Assembly (NCBI GenBank): GCA_019410445.1 | Contig: DXSO01000028.1 | Location: forward strand, 7,020-16,894 | Direction of reading: 5' to 3' | DNA: 9,875 bases | DNA from: Sutterella sp. | Lineage (GTDB): Bacteria; Pseudomonadota; Gammaproteobacteria; Burkholderiales; Burkholderiaceae_F | Part shown: piece by piece, positions 4,657 through 9,875 of the stretch | Position numbering within the stretch: the stretch's first letter is position 1 | Layout of the letters: each line of letters starts with the position of its first letter | Made by a program: the position numbers and the translations under genes | Notes under the pieces: model-generated | The model's database searches: none | Seen by the model: only the letters and a program-made list of their open reading frames with translations | What the model was told of the DNA's origin: nothing

Positions 4657-6423
4657 ATGCTAGACCTTAAGCCAACGCCACTGAATGTTACGCAGGAAGC
4701 CGCGCACAAAATGCCGCGCTTTCTTCTGCTTGCTCTGTTATCGGTCTTCATTCTGTCGGGACTTTTCGGCCGCGATCTCTGGTCATCGGCCGAAAGCAGA
4801 CTGCTGGCCGAAGTTGTCTCCATTGACTTCAGCGATCCCGCAAGCTGGCTTTTTCCCTTTGCCTCCGGCGAAATCATTACCGAACAAGGGCCTCTTCCAG
4901 GCTGGGTCGGCGGCATTTTCACTTCACTTTTCTCCGGCCTGCTCGGTGAAATTCGTGCCTTGCGCCTTTCCTCCATCCTTTGGTTTGCGCTCAGCACATC
5001 CTGCATCTGGTACGGCACGTGGTTTCTGGCACGACGCCGTGAAGCTCAGCCCGTTGAGCAAGCCTTTGCCCGTCAAGCCCAATATCGTGATTTCGGCCGT
5101 TTGATCGCTGATGCGGCCACACTTTTCTTTATTTCCCTGTTCGGCATCGTCGTCAAGCAGCACGAAGCAATTTTTGAGACTGCCGAACTTGCATTCTCAT
5201 GCGCGGCATTTTTCGGCTGCTGCTGGGCATTGACACGCCCCTATTGGGGATCGGCTTTGGCAGGCATTGCCTGCGGAGCAAGCATTTTGTGCTCGAATCT
5301 GCTCGTCGGAGCGACTGTCCTTGCGGCTTGCCTCATGTCTCACATTCTTGTACGCGGCATCGGCGACACAGGACGCAAAATCCTCACCACCGTAGGCGCG
5401 GCCTTCATCACATTCAGTCTTTGGCCGATAACAGCCTACTTATCGGCCGGTGTTGTGGCCGGCGACTACTTTAATCTCTGGGCTCAACATCAAATCCAAA
5501 TCGTCGGCTTGTTCGACCCGCAAGAAATTCTCTGGTTCATCAAGCACTTTGTCTGGTACCTTTGCCCTGCTTGGCCTTTTGCGTTCTGGGCTGTTTGGAT
5601 GTGGCGACGCAATTTGACGATCACTCATATTGCGCTTCCCCTCAGCTTTTGCTGTGCCTGGCTTGCCGGTTTTGTTCTTTCATCGGATGTCGCCGCCGAA
5701 ACGCTGCTTTCCGTGATGATTGCGCCGATGTGCGTTCTTGCGGCCTTCGGTCTGATGGCCTGCGACCGCAGCACCAAGAGCATGCTCGAACTTTTCTCAG
5801 TGGCTATTTTTACATTGGCGCTTGCCGGTATTTGGGCCTATTTCCTTGCCTGGACTTTTGGTTTTCCGCCCAAGATGCACTGGTCGATCCAACGTCTGAC
5901 TGCCGACGAATCTGTTTCGCATGCACACTGGATTGCTGTCTTAATAGCCGGTGTTCTTCTTGCCTTCTGGCTGTATTTGTGCACCCGCCGAATGATGCGT
6001 CGTCCGATTCGTTTCTGGACCGGTCCCTGGCTGAGCGCATCGGGCATTACGGTTCTTTGGGTTAGTGTTGTGTGTTTGTTTGGTCCGGTCATCGACAGCA
6101 ACCGCACCTATGCCAATATTGCTCGCGAAATGGTTCAAGAACTCAAAACCATGCATTTCGTACCGGGGGTCGATTGCGTCAGCGCACAGACTTTGCCGCT
6201 GAGCGAGCGCGCCGCGATCGAACGCCACTCTTCGGTAACGGTCACGGCTTCAGATGCCTCGGCTTGCCGTTTCGTTTTGTCCCATGTTTCGGCCAAGCAG
6301 CAGGCGAGTACCAATGCCAAAACTGCTCCTGGTTTCGTCGTGCTGAAATCATTCCGTCCGCGTTCCGATACGCGCTTTTTGCTCGGACCGGCCGGATCGG
6401 TTCTGATTGAAACGCAGCACTAA
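4657..6423 (+). CDS. Polytopic membrane protein, GT39/ArnT-like glycosyltransferase
   Basis: The 588-residue protein has about 12-13 hydrophobic segments (roughly 21-38, 83-97, 104-125, 151-166, 176-192, 196-231, 243-265, 291-315, 325-341, 350-366, 376-400, 425-441, 456-476) and a soluble C-terminus (about 480-588). This is the layout of GT-C enzymes such as ArnT and protein mannosyltransferases, which move sugars from polyprenyl-phosphate carriers outside the inner membrane. The first loop GRDLWSSAESRLLAEVV (38-54) sits where the family has its catalytic DE..R motif, but here the acid pair is changed to AE. The loop after it, ITEQGPLPGW (74-83), resembles the family's KPPLYYW segment. The substrate is unknown. 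It follows the rpmE2 terminator, so it needs its own promoter; TAAAAT at 4620-4625 is a possible -10 without a good -35. There is no clear ribosome site. Its stop overlaps the convergent phosphodiesterase gene by 4 bases. Confidence 0.85.
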   Translation: MLDLKPTPLNVTQEAAHKMPRFLLLALLSVFILSGLFGRDLWSSAESRLLAEVVSIDFSDPASWLFPFASGEIITEQGPLPGWVGGIFTSLFSGLLGEIRALRLSSILWFALSTSCIWYGTWFLARRREAQPVEQAFARQAQYRDFGRLIADAATLFFISLFGIVVKQHEAIFETAELAFSCAAFFGCCWALTRPYWGSALAGIACGASILCSNLLVGATVLAACLMSHILVRGIGDTGRKILTTVGAAFITFSLWPITAYLSAGVVAGDYFNLWAQHQIQIVGLFDPQEILWFIKHFVWYLCPAWPFAFWAVWMWRRNLTITHIALPLSFCCAWLAGFVLSSDVAAETLLSVMIAPMCVLAAFGLMACDRSTKSMLELFSVAIFTLALAGIWAYFLAWTFGFPPKMHWSIQRLTADESVSHAHWIAVLIAGVLLAFWLYLCTRRMMRRPIRFWTGPWLSASGITVLWVSVVCLFGPVIDSNRTYANIAREMVQELKTMHFVPGVDCVSAQTLPLSERAAIERHSSVTVTASDASACRFVLSHVSAKQQASTNAKTAPGFVVLKSFRPRSDTRFLLGPAGSVLIETQH

Positions 6424-7169
6424 AACAATCTCATCAGATCTTCGGGGCGGTTCGTGCAAACGGCATCCGCCCCGTTTTGCAATAATCTCTCGGCACAGAC
6501 AACATCGTCCACCGTCCAAACCATCACACCCAAACCGTTGTCGTGCGCCGTTTCAATCATCTCCAAGCTTGCGAATTCGTCTTTAGGATGTACCGTGCTG
6601 GCATGCAAATCCAAAGCCGTGCCAAGCCAATTGCAGTCTGCATGTTCATACAAAAAACCGCAGGGCTGTTGAGGACACAGCTGAGAAAATTGCTTTAAGC
6701 ATGCCGCACTGAAACTGGAAACCAATACAGGTACGGAAATACGAAGTGTTTCAAAAGCCGTAGCGGCAACCTGCGCCAGAGTCGACTCCAATCCGGAAGC
6801 TGGCTTGAGTTCGACATTCATCATGAGGTCGAGTTCATTGCAAAGACTGACGGCTTCTTCAAAAAAACAAACGGCCGAAGACGCCTGCTCGGGAGAATGC
6901 GGATTGATGACACGAAGTTGCTTCAATTGTTCCGAACTGAGTTCGCTCACGCGCGCATTCCCTTGTATCACACGACCGAGATACTCATCGTGGCACAGAA
7001 CCAATTTGCCATCGACTGTGGTCTGAATATCAAATTCAATAGCTCTGCATCCGATCTTTTTAGCTTCACGCATTGCATCAAGCGTATTTTCCGGAGCCAA
7101 AAAACCGCCGCCGCGATGAACAACAAGACGGGGGAAAGGCCAAAAATGAGTGGAATCAGTCACGGTCAT
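6420..7169 (-). CDS. ugpQ: Glycerophosphodiester phosphodiesterase
   Basis: The enzyme hydrolyses glycerophosphodiesters, the deacylation products of phospholipids, to glycerol-3-phosphate and an alcohol. The 249-residue length matches the cytoplasmic UgpQ type (E. coli 247). There is no signal peptide, which argues against a periplasmic GlpQ. The GDPD motifs are in place: HRGGGFLAPENT (18-29) with catalytic His18 and metal ligand Glu27, EFDIQTTVDGKLVLCHDE (45-62) with Glu45, Asp47 and catalytic His60, NVELKP (118-123), and VWTVDD (217-222). No glycerol-3-phosphate transporter gene is adjacent, so the ugp name rests on similarity alone. The ATG at 7169 is preceded immediately by TAGAGA, too close for a normal ribosome site, but the next Met (33) would remove the catalytic His. 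It is divergent from the UvrA-like gene and converges on the membrane protein. Confidence 0.95.
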   Translation of the reverse strand: MTVTDSTHFWPFPRLVVHRGGGFLAPENTLDAMREAKKIGCRAIEFDIQTTVDGKLVLCHDEYLGRVIQGNARVSELSSEQLKQLRVINPHSPEQASSAVCFFEEAVSLCNELDLMMNVELKPASGLESTLAQVAATAFETLRISVPVLVSSFSAACLKQFSQLCPQQPCGFLYEHADCNWLGTALDLHASTVHPKDEFASLEMIETAHDNGLGVMVWTVDDVVCAERLLQNGADAVCTNRPEDLMRLF

Positions 7170-7264
7170 TCTCTAGCAAAGTACAACGGCGTCACACTTT
7201 AGCGCACAGCCATCTTATCCGCACAGGCATAAACTACTTTGCGTCATTTTTTGAAAAAACAATC
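7170..7264. promoter_or_regulatory. Divergent intergenic region, ugpQ / UvrA-like gene
   Basis: These 95 bases must hold the ribosome sites, and probably the promoters, of both genes. I find no convincing -35/-10 pair on either strand and no LexA-type CTGT...ACAG operator. A T6-C-A6 palindrome lies just before the UvrA-like start (about 7247-7259). Neither start has a clear Shine-Dalgarno sequence. Confidence 0.35.
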
Positions 7265-9745
7265 ATGACCCGCATCGAGAACATCGACGTACGAAATGCG
7301 CGCGTACACAACCTAAAAAATATCAGCGTATCGATTCCTCTGCACAAAATTGTCGGTATTGCCGGCGTTTCGGGATCCGGGAAATCCTCTTTGGCCATGG
7401 GGGTCCTTTATGCCGAAGGATCTCGCCGATACCTTGACTCGCTCTCCGCCTACACGCGCCGTCGCATGAGCATTGCATCCAAAGCCGCTGTCGGCGATGT
7501 ACTGCATGTGCCTGCTGCATTGGCCCTACGTCAGCGCCCGGGCATTGCCGGTATTCGCAGCACCTTCGGCACTTCCACCGAATTGCTCAACAGTCTCAGA
7601 CTGATGTTTTCTCGTTTGGGCAGTCATGTGTGCCCAAACGGTCACCATATTCCAGCCTCGCTTTGCGTTGCCGCCGACAAAGAACTCGTCTGCCCGACGT
7701 GCGGTGCGCACTTTTTTGGACCTTCTGCCGAAGAACTCTCCTTTAACGGTGCCGGCGCCTGCCCGCACTGCAGTGGCACGGGCATCGTACGCACTGTCGA
7801 TCGAAGCACCTTGGTGCCCGATGAAACGCTCAGCATCGAACAAGGAGCCGTCGTTGTCTGGGGATCTCTTATGTGGTCCTTGATGGTCGATGTTTGCCGA
7901 GAAATGGGGGTGCGCACCAACGTACCATTTAAGGAGCTCACCGAACGGGAAAGAAAAATTGTCTTTGAAGGACCGGCCGAGAAAAAACACATCCTCTACA
8001 AAGGAGGAAAAAATTCAAATCCGACGGAACTGGACTTCACCTACTTCAATGCCGTCTACACGGTGGAAAATGCGCTATCAAAGGTCAAAGACGAAGCCGG
8101 AATGAAGCGTGTGGCCAAGTTCTTGAAGGAAGAAGCCTGTCCGTTATGCGGCGGAACTCGTCTCTCGGAAAAAGCTCGCGCTCCTTTGCTGTGCGGCATC
8201 AATCTGGCTCAAGCCTGCAGCAAAACGCTCTCCGAACTCATTGAGTGGGTCAAGAACGTTCCGAATTCTTTACCTCAAGAAATTCGCCCGATGGCAAACA
8301 GCATTTGCGAGTCTTTTCTCGAAAATGCCAAGCGACTGTGCGATCTCGGCTTGAGCTATCTTTCACTGGATCGCTCATCCAATACGCTTTCAACGGGGGA
8401 ACGTCAGCGCATGCAGCTTGCTCGCGCCGTACGCAACCGCACCACGGGTGTACTGTATGTGCTCGACGAACCATCCATCGGGCTACATCCAAGCAATATC
8501 GAGGGTCTTTTACACATCATGCAGGACTTGGTTTCCGACGGCAACTCCGTTGTTTTTGTCGATCATGACGTGCAAATTCTTCGCGCCGCCGATCATCTCA
8601 TTGAAATGGGGCCCGCAGCCGGAGCCAACGGCGGAAATATCATTGCCGAAGGCACCGTAAGCGCGCTGTCCTCCAACAGCGCCTCTTGCATCGGTCCCTT
8701 TTTAAAGGGGCGCACCATCCGACTTAGAAAACCTGCTGATCCCGACAGTATTTTTAAGTTCGGATCCATCGAACTCAAAACCAAATCCATCCATACCGTC
8801 CAGCCTCTGACTGTACGCATCCCCAAGGGAAGACTGACGGTCGTCACCGGTGTTTCCGGTTCCGGGAAAACAACGTTGGTTTTAGAAAGCCTTGTACCGG
8901 CACTCACTGCGCTCACCAACAATACGCCGATGCCCGAACACGTTGAAAGCATTCTTGCTCCCGACATTGCCGCCGTTAAACTCATCGATGCCACCCCCAT
9001 CGGCATCAACGTCCGCTCAACGGTGGCAACATACGCCAATGTTCACGATGAACTGCGCAAAGTCTTTGCCAAAACTCCCGAAGCAAAAGATTTGGGCTAC
9101 AAAGCCGGTGATTTTTCATACAACACGGGAAAACTGCGCTGTCCGACTTGTGACGGCACCGGCGAAGTCAACCTCGACGTTCAATTTCTGCCCGATGTCA
9201 ATATTGACTGTCCGGACTGTCGAGGCAGTCGCTATGGAGAACTAGCCCACAAAATTGAATTTGCCAATCAAAACGGTGAGTTGCACAGTCTTCCCGCATT
9301 GATGTCCATGGACATCAACACAGCCATGAAAGCCTGTGCCGGACTTTCAACCGTGTGCAGACGACTTGAAACGCTGGCTCGTTTAGGGCTCGGCTACCTC
9401 ACGCTCGGGGAAGCCACGCCGAATCTTTCCGGCGGCGAAGCTCAGCGCCTGAAATTAGCCGGAGAAATGTCTCGAAACCAAACCGATTCGGTTTTTGTTT
9501 TTGATGAACCCACCATCGGCTTACATCCGTTGGATGTTGAAACACTATTGGGCGTCATCAACCAGTTGATCGAAAACGGAGCCACAGTGGTCATCATCGA
9601 ACATGATCTGGACATCATTCGAAACGCCGATTGGATCATCGACATGGGCCCCGAAGGCGGACAGGCCGGCGGTCGTATCGTCGTCGCCGGCCCTGTCGAA
9701 GCCATTAAGTCTTGCCCTTTAAGCCGTACAGGACGATATCTCTGA
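7265..9745 (+). CDS. UvrA-like tandem ABC ATPase lacking the UvrB-binding domain
   Basis: The 826-residue product has two UvrA-type ATPase heads. Head 1: Walker A GVSGSGKSS (34-42), LSAYTRRRM (60-68), variant signature LSTGERQR (375-382), Walker B VLDEPSIGLHP (399-409), switch His434. Head 2: Walker A GVSGSGKTT (529-537), signature LSGGEAQR (721-728), Walker B VFDEPTIGLHP (745-755), His780. Zinc modules are C626/C629/C649/C652 (CX2CX19CX2C), C292/C295, and C143/C146 with C166/C169. Between RLG (117-119) and ACPHC (165-169) only about 46 residues remain, whereas true UvrA has the UvrB-binding domain there; the total is about 114 shorter than E. coli UvrA (940). This fits class II UvrA (UvrA2/DrrC-like), linked in other bacteria to DNA-damage or DNA-drug tolerance; the role here is inferred. 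The start at 7265 matches the family N-terminus; an upstream in-frame ATG at 7073 would run antisense through ugpQ. Confidence 0.93.
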   Translation: MTRIENIDVRNARVHNLKNISVSIPLHKIVGIAGVSGSGKSSLAMGVLYAEGSRRYLDSLSAYTRRRMSIASKAAVGDVLHVPAALALRQRPGIAGIRSTFGTSTELLNSLRLMFSRLGSHVCPNGHHIPASLCVAADKELVCPTCGAHFFGPSAEELSFNGAGACPHCSGTGIVRTVDRSTLVPDETLSIEQGAVVVWGSLMWSLMVDVCREMGVRTNVPFKELTERERKIVFEGPAEKKHILYKGGKNSNPTELDFTYFNAVYTVENALSKVKDEAGMKRVAKFLKEEACPLCGGTRLSEKARAPLLCGINLAQACSKTLSELIEWVKNVPNSLPQEIRPMANSICESFLENAKRLCDLGLSYLSLDRSSNTLSTGERQRMQLARAVRNRTTGVLYVLDEPSIGLHPSNIEGLLHIMQDLVSDGNSVVFVDHDVQILRAADHLIEMGPAAGANGGNIIAEGTVSALSSNSASCIGPFLKGRTIRLRKPADPDSIFKFGSIELKTKSIHTVQPLTVRIPKGRLTVVTGVSGSGKTTLVLESLVPALTALTNNTPMPEHVESILAPDIAAVKLIDATPIGINVRSTVATYANVHDELRKVFAKTPEAKDLGYKAGDFSYNTGKLRCPTCDGTGEVNLDVQFLPDVNIDCPDCRGSRYGELAHKIEFANQNGELHSLPALMSMDINTAMKACAGLSTVCRRLETLARLGLGYLTLGEATPNLSGGEAQRLKLAGEMSRNQTDSVFVFDEPTIGLHPLDVETLLGVINQLIENGATVVIIEHDLDIIRNADWIIDMGPEGGQAGGRIVVAGPVEAIKSCPLSRTGRYL

Positions 9746-9777
9746 AAGTCGTTCAGTACTGCTTACCCACCGGCCTT

Positions 9778-9875
9778 TTATTCGGTTTGATGCACCGGCT
9801 CGCCTTTTTCTCGAGTCGCAGGCTGACAGCCCAAAAGCCAACGACCGCTTTTGAGACGAACGCAAACGAGACTCA
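9778..9875 (-). CDS. Possible C-terminal end of an unidentified minus-strand gene
   Basis: A minus-strand frame enters from the right edge and ends with TAA at 9778-9780, giving 31 residues. The tail contains LKSGRWLLGCQPATREKG, which has protein-like composition and codon use similar to the neighbours, and it stops 32 bases from the convergent UvrA-like gene. I do not recognise the family. With so few codons, and two other minus-strand frames also open for part of the stretch, the call is tentative. No clear terminator was seen between the two convergent genes. Confidence 0.4.
   Translation of the reverse strand, partial: SLVCVRLKSGRWLLGCQPATREKGEPVHQTE

Noticed and set aside
7073..7264. 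64-codon N-terminal extension of the UvrA-like protein
   Set aside because: It overlaps ugpQ antisense, is low in protein-like character, and the family N-terminus begins at the ATG at 7265.
1..9875. CRISPR array, insertion sequence, prophage or tRNA
   Set aside because: No spaced repeats, transposase motifs, terminal inverted repeats or cloverleaf/T-loop signatures were seen on either strand.

Overview
The window reads as bacterial chromosome with conserved housekeeping genes and moderate GC. The strongest clue to origin is the order trxA - rho - rpmE2 (type B, cysteine-free L31) followed by a polytopic glycosyltransferase-like membrane protein. I associate this order with Betaproteobacteria, Burkholderiales. 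Protein sequence and composition would fit a host-associated, Sutterellaceae-like member, but that is inference from memory and not a database match. I see no tRNA, rRNA, insertion sequence, phage gene or CRISPR array.

Layout. Minus strand, 1-1582: argF (ornithine carbamoyltransferase) followed by an RsuA/RluF-type pseudouridine synthase whose ATG overlaps the argF stop in TGATG; the synthase runs off the left edge. Between argF and trxA, 1583-2161, lie about 580 bases without a credible gene. The half nearest trxA holds a good extended -10 promoter and a leader with nested stems and two mutually exclusive hairpins, the second followed by a T-rich run: an attenuator-like layout that I cannot assign to a known RNA family. 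Plus strand: trxA (2162-2491), a 234-base hairpin-rich gap, rho (2726-3988), and a clear intrinsic terminator. rpmE2 (4212-4469) has its own consensus-like promoter, a GC-rich foldable leader of about 110 bases, and its own terminator. A 588-residue membrane protein of the GT39/ArnT-like type follows (4657-6423).

The membrane protein converges on, and overlaps by 4 bases, a minus-strand glycerophosphodiester phosphodiesterase (6420-7169). Divergent from that gene is an 826-residue UvrA-like tandem ABC ATPase (7265-9745) that lacks the UvrB-binding domain of true UvrA. At the right edge, the C-terminal 31 codons of a possible further minus-strand gene converge on it.

Functionally the block mixes arginine synthesis, rRNA modification, thiol redox, transcription termination, ribosome assembly, envelope glycan or lipid chemistry and phospholipid turnover. 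No gene cluster here looks like a new multi-gene system. The parts most likely to be undescribed are the RNA leaders before trxA, rho and rpmE2, and the precise role of the short UvrA paralogue.
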